Source: Burkholderiales bacterium (lineage in GTDB: Bacteria > Pseudomonadota > Gammaproteobacteria > Burkholderiales > Casimicrobiaceae). Taken from it: a stretch of 36,499 bases of DNA. Under the pieces are notes generated by a model that worked only from the letters and a program-made list of their open reading frames with translations, was not told the origin of the DNA and did no database searches. Positions 18,032-26,681 of this stretch are shown here, piece after piece; positions within the stretch are counted from its first letter, which is position 1; every line of letters begins with the position of its first letter. A program made the translations under genes and the position numbers. The stretch spans positions 1-36,499 of the forward strand of contig JAICXH010000017.1 in NCBI GenBank assembly GCA_025981645.1, given 5' to 3'.

Positions 18032-19062
18032 TGCGCGCTCCTTCCCGCGGCTTCCGCGGCCGACGCGACCGCGCTCGGCGCCGGTTTCCCGGGCGCCGCC
18101 TTCGCGAGCTCCGGCTGTCGCTCGCCGGTCAGCGTCTTCAGAAACTGGACAATCAGCGCCATGTCGGCGGGCGGTGCCGTGCGGCCGAGCTGGTACCTGA
18201 ACATCACACCGACCGCCGCTTCGAGCGTGGGGGCCGAGCCGTCGTGGAAGTACGGCGCCGTCAGCGCGACGTTGCGCAGGCTCGGCACCTTGAAGACGTG
18301 GCGATCGCTGTCGCGTCCGGTCACCGCGTAGCGTCCCTGGTCGGCAGGAGTATCGTGGCCGTGGTCGCGGAAGTAGTCACCCATCACGCCGAACTTCTGA
18401 TACATGTTGCCGCCAACGTTGACGCCCTGGTGGCACGCGATGCAGCCGTAGCTCTTGAAGCGCTCGTAGCCCTGCGCCTCCTCCGCGGTGATCGCACGCG
18501 TGTCACCGCGCAGATAGCGGTCGAAGCGGGAGGGGGTGACGAGCGAGCGCGTGTAGGTGGCGAGGGCATCGACGATGTTGTCGCGCGTGACGCCATCGCC
18601 ATAAAGCGCGGCGAAGCGCGCGTCGAGATCGGGATCGCGCGAGATTTTGAGTACGACGTCGCTCCATTTCGAGCCGAATACCTTCGGGTTCTGCACGACG
18701 CCGGTGACGAACGCCTCGAGCGACGGGGCGGAGCCGTTCCACAGCTCGCGAAAATTGAGACCGCTGTTGAACACCGAGGGAGCATTGACGGCGCTCGCCG
18801 CGCCGTGGATGCCGATCGAGCGCGGCCGCGGATCGGCACCGCCGTTCGCGAAATCGTGGCACGACGAGCACGCGATCGTGCCGTCGGCCGATAGCCGCTT
18901 GTCGACGAACAGCAGGCTTCCTAGCTCGACCTTGCGGTGATCGAGCCCGAGGCGTTCCGGAAGCGGGCGCAGCGGCTCGTCGGCATTCGCGGCGGCCGCG
19001 GCACCGGCACAGACGCCGAGGGCGATTCCAACGGCGAGCGCTGCGAGCTGGCGAAACGTCAT
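18028..19062 (-). CDS. Di-heme cytochrome c peroxidase (MauG/CcpA superfamily)
   Basis: Periplasmic enzyme of 344 residues that would reduce hydrogen peroxide with electrons from cytochrome c, or act as a related di-heme oxidase. It has a signal peptide (about 1-25, ending AGAAAAA), first haem site CSSCH (65-69), second haem site CIACH (207-211), and the typical order GLNFRELWNGSAPSLEAF, then HVFKVPSLRNVALTAPYFHDG, then TLTGERQPELAK. ATG 19060-19062 was chosen because it starts the signal peptide; a longer reading adds 17 unrelated residues. The product depends on haem attachment, for which the ccm operon lies close by. It is the first gene of the minus-strand sensory unit and overlaps the kinase start. 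Confidence 0.92.
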   Translation of the reverse strand: MTFRQLAALAVGIALGVCAGAAAAANADEPLRPLPERLGLDHRKVELGSLLFVDKRLSADGTIACSSCHDFANGGADPRPRSIGIHGAASAVNAPSVFNSGLNFRELWNGSAPSLEAFVTGVVQNPKVFGSKWSDVVLKISRDPDLDARFAALYGDGVTRDNIVDALATYTRSLVTPSRFDRYLRGDTRAITAEEAQGYERFKSYGCIACHQGVNVGGNMYQKFGVMGDYFRDHGHDTPADQGRYAVTGRDSDRHVFKVPSLRNVALTAPYFHDGSAPTLEAAVGVMFRYQLGRTAPPADMALIVQFLKTLTGERQPELAKAAPGKPAPSAVASAAEAAGRSAQ

Positions 19063-19087
19063 GGTCGGGCTTTCTATCCGGTCTGAT

Positions 19088-19138
19088 CGATATGCCAACG
19101 GAATGGTCGGCACGACATATCTGCAAGCGATATGCCAA
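19088..19138. repeat. 11-bp direct repeat 40 bp apart in divergent promoter region
   Basis: CGATATGCCAA occurs at 19088-19098 and again at 19128-19138, start to start 40 bp (about four helical turns). The right-hand copy contains the -24 element of the sigma-54-like promoter; the left-hand copy lacks a -12 GC at the correct distance. It could be a duplicated promoter half or a pair of regulator sites on one face of the helix. The whole divergent intergenic stretch is 19063-19378; apart from these sites and the promoter at 19235 nothing else is recognised in it. Confidence 0.45.
19122..19138 (-). promoter_or_regulatory. Candidate sigma-54 (RpoN) promoter for the peroxidase operon
   Basis: The minus strand reads TTGGCATATCGCTTGCA. 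It has TTGGCA around -24 and TTGCA around -12, with exactly 10 bases between the invariant GG and GC, matching the sigma-54 pattern TTGGCAC-N-TTGCW at most positions. Predicted start of transcription is about 49 bases before the peroxidase ATG. The call is based on consensus and spacing only. Confidence 0.55.
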
Positions 19139-19234
19139 AGCCTTGTGGACTACGAGACAGCCGGACCAACGGTCGCGTCCTGACGCCGAGTTGCCGGAAT
19201 ACAACGGGTTCACTCGGTCCTTTCACGCGAAGTC

Positions 19235-19262
19235 TTGACGCGACTGTACCGATTGTCATAAA
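19235..19262 (+). promoter_or_regulatory. Candidate sigma-70 promoter for the membrane-protein gene
   Basis: TTGACG (19235-19240, 5 of 6 to TTGACA) is followed after 16 bases by CATAAA (19257-19262, 4 of 6 to TATAAT). It is oriented toward the gene at 19379 with a leader of about 110 bases. This stretch is AT-richer than its surroundings. Confidence 0.4.
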
Positions 19263-19378
19263 CAATATCTCCGCGAGGCGCGTTCGCGCACGCGGGTCTT
19301 CGAAGCTCCGGGTCCGAAGCTCCCGGGCGTGCCGGGTCGATCCCGGCGACGACGACGAATCCTTCAGGGGGAAGATCG

Positions 19379-20539
19379 GTGAAGCGGAATTCATCGCGGG
19401 TGGGCGCCTCTGCGATGCAGCGCGGTACGACGTGTCGTCGAGGAACCCGCGGACGCTGGCGCGCGCTCGCATGCGTCGCGGCCGCATTGTTGCCCGCCGT
19501 TGCCGAAGCACACGTCAAGTGGTTTGTGAAGTACAACCTGCTCGACCCGCCGCGCCCCATCGAGCGCGTCGTGACGAGCGAATACTTCATCGGCCTCGGG
19601 CTCGCCGTGCTGGTGCTGATGTTCGTCGTCGCGGCGACGGATCGATGGCTCTGCGAACGCGACTTCGCGGTGCAGCGGCAGATGCGCGAGCTTTCCGCGC
19701 GTGCGGCGCGGTGGTTCCCGCTCGGGCTGCGCCTCGGCGTCGCTCTTTTCCTCACCGCGGCGTTCGCGTTCGGATGCGCCGGACAGGTCATGATCCTCAC
19801 CCCGGAGCTGCACACGCCGCGCGCATGGATCTGCTGGCTGCAACTCGCGCTCGCGCTCTTCGCGCTGACGCGGCGGACCGCACCGCTGACCGGGCTCGGG
19901 ATCGTGTTTCTGTACTTCTACGGAGTGGCGGGCTACGGGCTCTACCACATGCTCGACTACCCGATCTTCGTGGGGATCGCCGTCTACCTGATCATCGACG
20001 GCTGGTTCGCCGGACGGCGCAACCTGCTCGCGCACGACATCCTGCGCATCAGCGCAGGCGTGACGCTGCTGTGGGCATCGATCGAGAAATGGGCATTTCC
20101 AGAGTGGAGCTTCATGCTGCTTTCGCAGCGGCCCGGCATGACCTTCGGGTTCAACCCCGAGTTCTACATGGTCGCGGCGGGATTCGTCGAGTTCTGCGCG
20201 GCCTGGCTGCTGATCACCGGCCTTCTGTCCGCGCGTGCGGCAGCGCTGGTGCTGCTCGCGATGTTCGTGTCCGCGATCGTCCCGTTCGGTACCGTCGATG
20301 CCGTCGGGCACCTGCTGATCATCGTCGTGATGGTGATGCTGATTTTCGGCAACAATCCAGTGGGCCTGCGGCTCGGCGCACGCGGACGCCCGCTCGCGAC
20401 GGGGGCGGCGCACACTGCGGCATTCGCCACGGCGTTGGCATTCTTCATCGCCATCTATTACGGCGGCTACTACCTGAGCTACGGCACGGCACTCGCGCAC
20501 AGCGCAGGCGTCGCCGCGCAAACGGCATCGATCAGGTAA
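19379..20539 (+). CDS. DoxX-like polytopic membrane protein
   Basis: Product of 386 residues with a signal-like N-terminus (basic residues 1-29, hydrophobic 30-43, AEA at 42-44) and about eight further membrane segments, including WKFxxP-like KWAFPEWSFMLL in the centre as in DoxX/terminal-oxidase-like membrane proteins. If cleaved after AEA the mature chain would begin HVKWFVKYNLLDPPRP. Several His and Glu lie in or near membrane segments (LYHMLDYPIF, SIEKWAF, GFVEFCAAW, VGHLLIIV). GTG 19379 is favoured by AGGGGGAAG six to seven bases upstream; ATG 19415-19417 is an alternative. Function is unknown. It is divergent from the peroxidase operon and ends in an 8-bp convergent overlap with the DUF2007 gene. 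Confidence 0.7.
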   Translation: MKRNSSRVGASAMQRGTTCRRGTRGRWRALACVAAALLPAVAEAHVKWFVKYNLLDPPRPIERVVTSEYFIGLGLAVLVLMFVVAATDRWLCERDFAVQRQMRELSARAARWFPLGLRLGVALFLTAAFAFGCAGQVMILTPELHTPRAWICWLQLALALFALTRRTAPLTGLGIVFLYFYGVAGYGLYHMLDYPIFVGIAVYLIIDGWFAGRRNLLAHDILRISAGVTLLWASIEKWAFPEWSFMLLSQRPGMTFGFNPEFYMVAAGFVEFCAAWLLITGLLSARAAALVLLAMFVSAIVPFGTVDAVGHLLIIVVMVMLIFGNNPVGLRLGARGRPLATGAAHTAAFATALAFFIAIYYGGYYLSYGTALAHSAGVAAQTASIR

Positions 20540-20840
20540 GCGCCGTCCCGCAGTTCCAGCAGAGGTCGAAGCTGCCTGGCGACGACTCGCCGCAGGCGCG
20601 GCACCAGCGCGGCGTCGTCTGCCTCGCGTCGCGCTCCATCTCCTGCAACAGCGCACGTGCCCGCGACGCGTCGGCGTCGTCGGCGATCCACACCTGAGGC
20701 TGCGCGACGTCCGGAGGAATGTCGCCGACGATGCTCGACATATGCTCGTTGAACACGTGCGCGCGGATGCCCGCCTGGTTGAGGCGATCGGCAACGAGAT
20801 AGGCGTCGAAGCGCTGCCGTGCGACGTAGACGCGGATCAT
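20532..20840 (-). CDS. DUF2007-type protein with C-terminal zinc ribbon
   Basis: A 102-residue cytoplasmic protein. Residues 1-70 (MIRVYVARQRFDAYLVADRL, then GIRAHVFNEH and PQVWIADDADASRARALL) follow the small alpha/beta DUF2007 pattern, related to ferredoxin-like signal-transducing domains. The tail holds CRACGE (Cys80, Cys83) and CWNCG (Cys94, Cys97), a four-cysteine zinc-ribbon arrangement. ATG 20838-20840 has GGAG about 8 bases upstream. It is downstream of galE on the same strand with 144 bp between. The role is unknown. Confidence 0.75.
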   Translation of the reverse strand: MIRVYVARQRFDAYLVADRLNQAGIRAHVFNEHMSSIVGDIPPDVAQPQVWIADDADASRARALLQEMERDARQTTPRWCRACGESSPGSFDLCWNCGTALT

Positions 20841-20984
20841 CGTGCCGCTCCGGCAGACTCGCGGCCGCTAAGGCCCAGTACGCGCCCGGCACAGCGCGTG
20901 ACGCCGGCGCGCATCGTGGCGAGCCGGACGCGACGCGGCAACAGGTCGATTTCGGGTGGCATCGGGCAACGGACGCGATCTGCG

Positions 20985-22010
20985 TCAGTAGTGCCCGCCG
21001 TTCTTCTGCCAGCGCCACGCGTCGGCGCAGATGGCTTCGAGGTCCCGTGTCGCGCTCCAGCCGAGCACCGACGCGGCGCGGGAAGTCTCGGCGCGACTCG
21101 TCGCGACGTCGCCGCGGCGCACGGGTCCGACCACGCGCGCGATCGGCCGTCCGCAGGCTCGCTCAAAGGCGGCAATGACCTGCAGCACCGAGCTCGGCAC
21201 GCCGGAGCCGAGGTTGAACGTCGCGACGCCGGTATGGGTGGCGAGATGCTTCAGCGCGCGATGGAATCCATCGGCGACGTCGGCGACGTGGACGTAGTCG
21301 CGCTGCGCGGTTCCGTCCGGTGTGTCCCAGTCGTCGCCGCAGATCGCGAGCTCGGACGATTCGCCGGCCGCCACGCGGGCAAGGCGCGTGACGAGGTGCG
21401 ACGCGCCACCGCGAGGCGCTTCGCCCATCATCCCGGACGGATGCGCGCCTGCCGAATTGAAACCGCGCAGGATGGCGATCCGCCAGTTCGCATTGGCAGC
21501 GGCAAGGTCACGCAGGAACACCTCGACGGCGAGGCGCGTGCGTCCGTGCACGCTGCGCGGCATCGTCGGCGCATCCTCGGCGGCGCCCGACTCGTCGCCG
21601 TACACGCTCGCCGACGACGAGAATACGAGCGTCGCAACGCCGGCCTCGCCCATCACCTCGACCAGCGACAGCGTGCCGCCGACATTGACGTCGTAGTAGG
21701 CAAGCGGCCGCGCCTCCGACTCGGACACGCTCTTCAACCCGGCGCAATGGACGACGGCAGCGATCGGATAGTCGTGGAATGCGGCACGCAACGCCGCCGT
21801 ATCGCGGATGTCGCTGCGTACGAACGGCACCGGCGTGCCGGCGACCGCTTCGAGGCGCGAGCGGATCGCCGGGGTGCTGTTGGCGAAATTGTCGAGCACG
21901 ACCGGCTTGTAGCCGTTCCGCGCCAATTCGACGACGACGTGCGAGCCGACGAAGCCGGTCCCGCCGGTGACCAGTACCCGCTCGGACATGGAGCCGGATG
22001 CTACACGCAT
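20985..22010 (-). CDS. UDP-glucose 4-epimerase-like SDR protein lacking the catalytic Tyr/Lys
   Basis: Extended short-chain dehydrogenase of 341 residues, clearly GalE-like throughout: VLVTGGTGFVGSHVVVELA (NAD-binding GxxGxxG, 16-22), VVLDNFANS, VVHCAGLKSVSES, VFSSSASVYGDE, GAHPSGMMGEAPRGG, PDGTAQRDYVHVADVADG. The catalytic YxxxK of GalE (normally PYGxxK) reads VHGRTR, putting His at 155 and Arg at 159. The neighbouring RYFN is RGFN, and NLMPY is replaced by HLVTR. Epimerase activity is therefore doubtful; a different reaction or a binding role is possible. The start at 22008-22010 has GGAG four bases upstream; ATG 21987-21989 would give the more usual short N-terminus. It begins only 13 bp after rplQ, with no terminator between. 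Confidence 0.85.
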   Translation of the reverse strand: MRVASGSMSERVLVTGGTGFVGSHVVVELARNGYKPVVLDNFANSTPAIRSRLEAVAGTPVPFVRSDIRDTAALRAAFHDYPIAAVVHCAGLKSVSESEARPLAYYDVNVGGTLSLVEVMGEAGVATLVFSSSASVYGDESGAAEDAPTMPRSVHGRTRLAVEVFLRDLAAANANWRIAILRGFNSAGAHPSGMMGEAPRGGASHLVTRLARVAAGESSELAICGDDWDTPDGTAQRDYVHVADVADGFHRALKHLATHTGVATFNLGSGVPSSVLQVIAAFERACGRPIARVVGPVRRGDVATSRAETSRAASVLGWSATRDLEAICADAWRWQKNGGHY

Positions 22011-22023
22011 CCCGCTCCGTGTG

Positions 22024-22416
22024 TCAGCCGGACTGCGCGGCCTCCCCGGCAGTCGGCTGCGGCCGGTCGATCAGCTCGACCAGCGCCATCGGTGCGGTGT
22101 CGCCCGGTCGGAAGCCGAACTTCAGAATGCGCAGGTAACCTCCCGGACGCGCCTTGTAGCGCGGGCCGAGGTCGTCGAAGAGCTTGGTCACCACGCTGCG
22201 GTCGCGCAGCCTGGCGAAGGCAAGCCTGCGATTGGCGAGCGTCGGCGTCTTGCCCAGCGTGATCAGCGGCTCGGCGACGCGGCGAAGCTCCTTGGCCTTG
22301 GGCAGCGTCGTCCGGATCGCTTCGTGGGTGAGCAGCGAATTGGTCATGTTGCGCAACATCGCGAGGCGATGCGCGCTGGTGCGATTCAGCTTGCGTAGTC
22401 CGTGTCGGTGCCGCAT
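22024..22416 (-). CDS. rplQ: Ribosomal protein bL17
   Basis: Large-subunit protein near the exit tunnel, 130 residues. [41 protein letters not shown] and [24 protein letters not shown] (read in parts) are diagnostic. It is the last ribosomal gene of the alpha operon, 42 bp after rpoA, with AAGG upstream. The C-terminal tail [14 protein letters not shown] is a little longer than in E. coli. Confidence 0.97.
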   Translation of the reverse strand: MRHRHGLRKLNRTSAHRLAMLRNMTNSLLTHEAIRTTLPKAKELRRVAEPLITLGKTPTLANRRLAFARLRDRSVVTKLFDDLGPRYKARPGGYLRILKFGFRPGDTAPMALVELIDRPQPTAGEAAQSG

Positions 22417-22458
22417 GACCCTTGTCCTTGTGATGGCGCGGATGACGCCCGCAGCGGG

Positions 22459-23436
22459 CTACGGGCGATCGAGGCCGGCCGGCGGCCAGTTCTCGAGCTT
22501 CATGCCGAGCGAGAGACCGCGCGAGGCGAGGACCTCCTTGATCTCGTTCAGCGATTTGCGCCCGAGGTTCGGCGTCTTCAAAAGCTCGGTCTCGGTGCGC
22601 TGAATGAGGTCGCCGATGTAATAGATGTTCTCGGCCTTCAGGCAGTTCGCCGAGCGCACGGTGAGCTCGAGGTCGTCGACCGGACGCAGCAGCACCGGGT
22701 CGACCTGCGGCGATGCGCGCTCCGACGCAGGCTGGTCGGTACCCTCGAGGTCGGCGAACACGGACAGCTGGTCGACGAGCACACCGGCTGCATAGCGGAC
22801 CGCCTGCTCGGGCTCGACGACGCCGTTCGTCTCGATGTCGAGGACCAGCTTGTCGAGGTCGGTGCGCTGTTCGACGCGCGCCGATTCGACCGCGTAGCTC
22901 ACCCGCCGCACCGGCGAGAACGACGCGTCGAGGAGGATGCTGCCGATGGTCCGGCCACCTTCCGGCTTCACGCGTGCAGTCGCCGGCTGATAGCCGCGAC
23001 CCTTTTCGACCTTGATCTCCATCTCGATCTTGCCACCGGCAGTGAGATGCGCGATGACGTGCTCGGGATTGATGATCTCGACGTCGTGGTTGGGCTCGAT
23101 GTCGGCCGCCGTCACCGCGCCTTCGCCGCTCTTCGCGAGCTTCAGCATGACGTGGTCGCGGTTGTGCAGCTTCAGCACGACGCCCTTCAGGTTGAGGAGC
23201 ACGTCGACGACGTCCTCCTGCACGCCGTCGAGCGCCGAATACTCGTGCAGCACGCCGGTGATCCTGACCTCGGTCGGCGCGTAGCCGGGCATCGACGACA
23301 GCAGCACCCGTCGCAGCGCGTTGCCGAGCGTGTGCCCATACCCGCGCTCGAACGGCTCCATTACGACCTTGGCGTGGAACGGCGACATGCTCTGCACGTC
23401 GATGATGCGCGGCTTCAAGAGGACATTGCTCTGCAT
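22459..23436 (-). CDS. rpoA: RNA polymerase alpha subunit
   Basis: Assembly platform of RNA polymerase and contact point for UP elements and activators; 325 residues. The N-terminal domain has [26 protein letters not shown], and the C-terminal domain (about 245-315) has [20 protein letters not shown] and [20 protein letters not shown], each read in parts. It is complete, with a flexible linker between. It lies 77 bp after rpsD, separated by a strong hairpin, which may set its expression apart from the ribosomal genes. Confidence 0.98.
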   Translation of the reverse strand: MQSNVLLKPRIIDVQSMSPFHAKVVMEPFERGYGHTLGNALRRVLLSSMPGYAPTEVRITGVLHEYSALDGVQEDVVDVLLNLKGVVLKLHNRDHVMLKLAKSGEGAVTAADIEPNHDVEIINPEHVIAHLTAGGKIEMEIKVEKGRGYQPATARVKPEGGRTIGSILLDASFSPVRRVSYAVESARVEQRTDLDKLVLDIETNGVVEPEQAVRYAAGVLVDQLSVFADLEGTDQPASERASPQVDPVLLRPVDDLELTVRSANCLKAENIYYIGDLIQRTETELLKTPNLGRKSLNEIKEVLASRGLSLGMKLENWPPAGLDRP

Positions 23437-23482
23437 GCGGAACCCTTATGGCGAATCCTGAAAGAAACCGGAAAGATCATTC

Positions 23483-23508
23483 GGGCGCGCACTGCTGCGA
23501 GCGCGCCC
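23483..23508. other. Perfect 8-bp stem hairpin between rpsD and rpoA
   Basis: GGGCGCGC (23483-23490) and GCGCGCCC (23501-23508) enclose a 10-base loop, starting five bases after the rpsD stop. In the minus-strand transcript it is followed by GAATGATCTTTCC, too poor in U for a confident terminator. It could be an attenuator, a processing site or an mRNA-stabilising element. Confidence 0.5.
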
Positions 23509-23513
23509 GCTCG

Positions 23514-24137
23514 TCACTTCGAATAGAGCTCGACGACCAGGCTTTCGTTGATGTCCTGCCCGAACTCGGCGCGATCGGGCGCACCCTTGAACGTCCCCGT
23601 CATCTTCTTCGGGTCCACCGAGACCCAGGACGGGAAGCCGACCTTCTCGGCAAGCTGCAGCGCGTCCTGGATGCGGAGCTGCCCTCTCGCCCTGTCGGTG
23701 GCCGCGACGACGTCGCCGGCGCGCAGCAGCGCCGACGGCACGTTGAGGACCTTGCCGTTCACCATGATCGCCCGGTGCGACACGAGCTGGCGCGCCTCGG
23801 CGCGCGTCGACCCCAGTCCCATCCGGTAGACAACGTTGTCGAGCCGCGACTCGAGAATCTGCAGCAGGTTGGTGCCGGTCGAGCTCTTGCCCTTGGTCGC
23901 CTCGGCGAAATAGCGCCGGAACTGGCGCTCGAGCACGCCGTAGATGCGCCGCAGCTTCTGCTTCTCGCGCAACTGGTGGCCGTAATCCGATGTGCGCGAG
24001 CCGGACTTCACGCCGTGCTGGCCGGGGCGCGCGTCGAGCTTGCACTTCGAGTCGAGCGATCGGCGCGCGCTCTTCAGGAAGAGGTCGGTCCCCTCCCGGC
24101 GCGCGAGCTTGCAACTGGGTCCTGTGTATCGAGCCAT
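23514..24137 (-). CDS. rpsD: Ribosomal protein uS4
   Basis: Primary 16S rRNA-binding protein of the 30S body; in E. coli it also represses the alpha operon. It is 207 residues: [20 protein letters not shown] at the N-terminus, an S4 RNA-binding domain ([31 protein letters not shown]) and the C-terminal [14 protein letters not shown]. Only one Cys plus CKL at the N-terminal region, so not a zinc-binding form. ATG 24135-24137 gives the family start; a longer reading into rpsK is not supported. Confidence 0.97.
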   Translation of the reverse strand: MARYTGPSCKLARREGTDLFLKSARRSLDSKCKLDARPGQHGVKSGSRTSDYGHQLREKQKLRRIYGVLERQFRRYFAEATKGKSSTGTNLLQILESRLDNVVYRMGLGSTRAEARQLVSHRAIMVNGKVLNVPSALLRAGDVVAATDRARGQLRIQDALQLAEKVGFPSWVSVDPKKMTGTFKGAPDRAEFGQDINESLVVELYSK

Positions 24138-24160
24138 CTTGTATCGGTATCCGGTGTCGG

Positions 24161-24568
24161 TTAGATCCTGCGTCGCTTCGGCGGACGGCAGCCGTTGTGC
24201 GGGACCGGCGTCACGTCCGAGATGCTGCCGATCTTGAGTCCGAGCGCGTTCAACGCCCGCACCGCGGATTCGCGGCCGGGTCCGGGGCCCTTGATCCGCA
24301 CTTCGAGGTTCTTGACGCCGCATTCCTGCGCAGCGCGCCCGGCCGACTCGGCAGCCATCTGCGCGGCGAAGGGGGTCGACTTGCGTGAGCCCTTGAAGCC
24401 GGCGCCGCCCGAGGTCGCCCACGACAGCGTGTTGCCCTGGCGATCGGTGATCGTGATGATCGTGTTGTTGAAGGACGCGTGGATGTGCGCGATGCCCTCC
24501 GCGACGCTCTTGCGGACCTTCTTGCGCGTGCGTGCCGCTGCGGCCTTCTGCGACGGTTGCTGTGCCAT
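24161..24568 (-). CDS. rpsK: Ribosomal protein uS11
   Basis: Platform protein of the 30S subunit near the mRNA exit and Shine-Dalgarno helix. It is 135 residues with [36 protein letters not shown], and the conserved C-terminus [18 protein letters not shown]. The N-terminus [20 protein letters not shown] is slightly extended and basic. It sits 15 bp after rpsM. Confidence 0.97.
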   Translation of the reverse strand: MAQQPSQKAAAARTRKKVRKSVAEGIAHIHASFNNTIITITDRQGNTLSWATSGGAGFKGSRKSTPFAAQMAAESAGRAAQECGVKNLEVRIKGPGPGRESAVRALNALGLKIGSISDVTPVPHNGCRPPKRRRI

Positions 24569-24583
24569 TCGTGTTCCTGTCCC

Positions 24584-24970
<387 letters not shown>

Positions 24971-24972
24971 GG

Positions 24973-25086
24973 TCAACCCTGCCGTTGCTTGTGCCGCGGA
25001 TCGGTGCAGATCACCCGCACGACGCGGTTGCGGCGGATGATCTTGCAGTTGCGGCAGATCTTCTTCACGGATGCCAGAACTTTCAT
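24973..25086 (-). CDS. rpmJ: Ribosomal protein bL36 (zinc-binding form)
   Basis: A 37-residue 50S protein reading [20 protein letters not shown] and then [17 protein letters not shown]. Cys11, Cys14, Cys27 and His32 form the CCCH zinc site, so this is the zinc-containing (C+) type. It is located where expected between infA (23 bp upstream) and rpsM (2 bp downstream). Confidence 0.97.
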   Translation of the reverse strand: MKVLASVKKICRNCKIIRRNRVVRVICTDPRHKQRQG

Positions 25087-25109
25087 CGTTTGTGCTCCTC
25101 GACCCTCGC

Positions 25110-25328
25110 CTACTTCGCCCTGAACGTGATCCGTGCCCGCGAGAGGTCGTAGGGCGTGAGCTCGACGGTGACCTTGTCGCCCGGGAGGATCTTGATGTAG
25201 TGCATGCGCATCTTTCCCGAGATGTGCGCGAGGACCACGTGACCGTTCTCGAGCTTCACGCGGAAGGTCGCATTGGGCAGCATCTCGGCGACCTCGCCCT
25301 GCATCGCAATCGTCTCTTCCTTCGCCAT
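25110..25328 (-). CDS. infA: Translation initiation factor IF-1
   Basis: OB-fold factor that binds the ribosomal A site during initiation; exactly 72 residues. [40 protein letters not shown] and [19 protein letters not shown] are the family sequence, ending RARITFRAK. The ATG overlaps the secY stop by one base (TGATG), indicating coupling. Confidence 0.97.
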   Translation of the reverse strand: MAKEETIAMQGEVAEMLPNATFRVKLENGHVVLAHISGKMRMHYIKILPGDKVTVELTPYDLSRARITFRAK

Positions 25329-26653
25329 CAGCGCGTCGGCACCCCGCCCTTGAAATTGGCCTTTCGCAGCAGGCTCTCGTACTGTTGCGACATCATGTAC
25401 GCCTGCACCTGGGTCATGAAGTCCATCGTCACGACGACGATGATCAGCAGCGACGTCCCGCCGAAGTAGAACGGCACGTTCTTCCACGCGATCAGGAAGT
25501 TCGGGACGAAGCACACGACGACGAGGTAGAGCGACCCGATAAGCGTGAGCCGCAGCGTGATCTTCTCCAGGTACTTCGCCGTCTGCTCTCCCGGGCGGTA
25601 GCCGGGAATGAAGGCTCCGCTCTTCTTCAGGTTGTCGGCAGTCTCCTTCGGGTTGTACTGCAGCGCCGTGTAGAAGAAGCAGAAGAAGATGATCGCCGCC
25701 GCGTAGAGGATCTCGTGGATCGGCTGCCCGGGGGCGAGCTTGTCGGCGATGTCGCGCAGCCAGTACCAGTTCTCGCCGGTGCCCGCCCACTGCACGATGG
25801 TCGCCGGGAACAGGATGATCGACGACGCGAAGATCGGCGGGATCACCCCCGACATGTTGATCTTGAGCGGCAGGTGCGAGCTCTGTCCCTGGTAGACCTT
25901 GTTGCCAACCTGACGCTTCGCGTAGTTGACGAGGATCTTGCGCAGCGCACGCTCCATGAACACGACGAACGCGGTCACCACGACGACGAGCGCCGCGATG
26001 CCGATGATCAGCAGCCACGAATAGGCTCCGGTGCGCCCCTGCTCGAGCGTCTGTCCGATCGCGCGCGGCAGGCCGGCAGCGATCCCGGCGAAGATGATGA
26101 GCGAGATGCCGTTGCCGAGGCCGCGTTCGGTAATCTGCTCGCCGAGCCACATCAGGAACATCGTTCCGGTGACCAGCGTGATCGCCGACACCAGCAGGAA
26201 CGACGTGCCCGGATTGACCACGAGGTTCGGCTGCGACTCGAGCGCCCGCGAGATCGCGATCGCCTGGAAGAACGACAGGAACACGGTCGAGTAGCGCGTG
26301 TACTGGGTGATCTTGCGCTGCCCCGACTGGCCCTCCTTCTTCAGCGCCTCGAGCGACGGCACCATCGTCGTCAGGAGCTGCATGATGATCGACGCCGAGA
26401 TGTACGGCATGATGCCGAGCGCGAAGATCGAGAAGCGCGACAGCGCGCCACCCGAGAACACGTTGAGGAGCCCGAGCAGCCCGCCCTGCTGGCCGCGGAA
26501 CAGTTCGTCGAGCGCCTGCGCGTTGATTCCCGGTACCGGGATGTGCGTGCCGATCCGGTAGACGACCATCGCGCCCAGCAGGAACCACAGCCGGCGCTTC
26601 AGGTCGCCGTACTTGGTTCCGCGCTTCAGGGCCGGGTTGGTCGGATTCGCCAC
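25328..26653 (-). CDS. secY: Protein translocase subunit SecY
   Basis: Channel-forming subunit of the SecYEG translocon, 441 residues with ten membrane helices. Recognisable stretches include [93 protein letters not shown] and [19 protein letters not shown]. It is complete at both ends. It lies 28 bp after rplO, its usual place in the spc operon. Confidence 0.98.
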   Translation of the reverse strand: MANPTNPALKRGTKYGDLKRRLWFLLGAMVVYRIGTHIPVPGINAQALDELFRGQQGGLLGLLNVFSGGALSRFSIFALGIMPYISASIIMQLLTTMVPSLEALKKEGQSGQRKITQYTRYSTVFLSFFQAIAISRALESQPNLVVNPGTSFLLVSAITLVTGTMFLMWLGEQITERGLGNGISLIIFAGIAAGLPRAIGQTLEQGRTGAYSWLLIIGIAALVVVVTAFVVFMERALRKILVNYAKRQVGNKVYQGQSSHLPLKINMSGVIPPIFASSIILFPATIVQWAGTGENWYWLRDIADKLAPGQPIHEILYAAAIIFFCFFYTALQYNPKETADNLKKSGAFIPGYRPGEQTAKYLEKITLRLTLIGSLYLVVVCFVPNFLIAWKNVPFYFGGTSLLIIVVVTMDFMTQVQAYMMSQQYESLLRKANFKGGVPTR

Positions 26654-26681
26654 GTGTCGTTGTGCCGCTCGTGTGTGCGCG

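Noticed and set aside
19106-19126. Plus-strand GGCACG...TGCA as a second sigma-54 promoter
   Set aside because: The GG to GC spacing is 12 rather than 10 bases.
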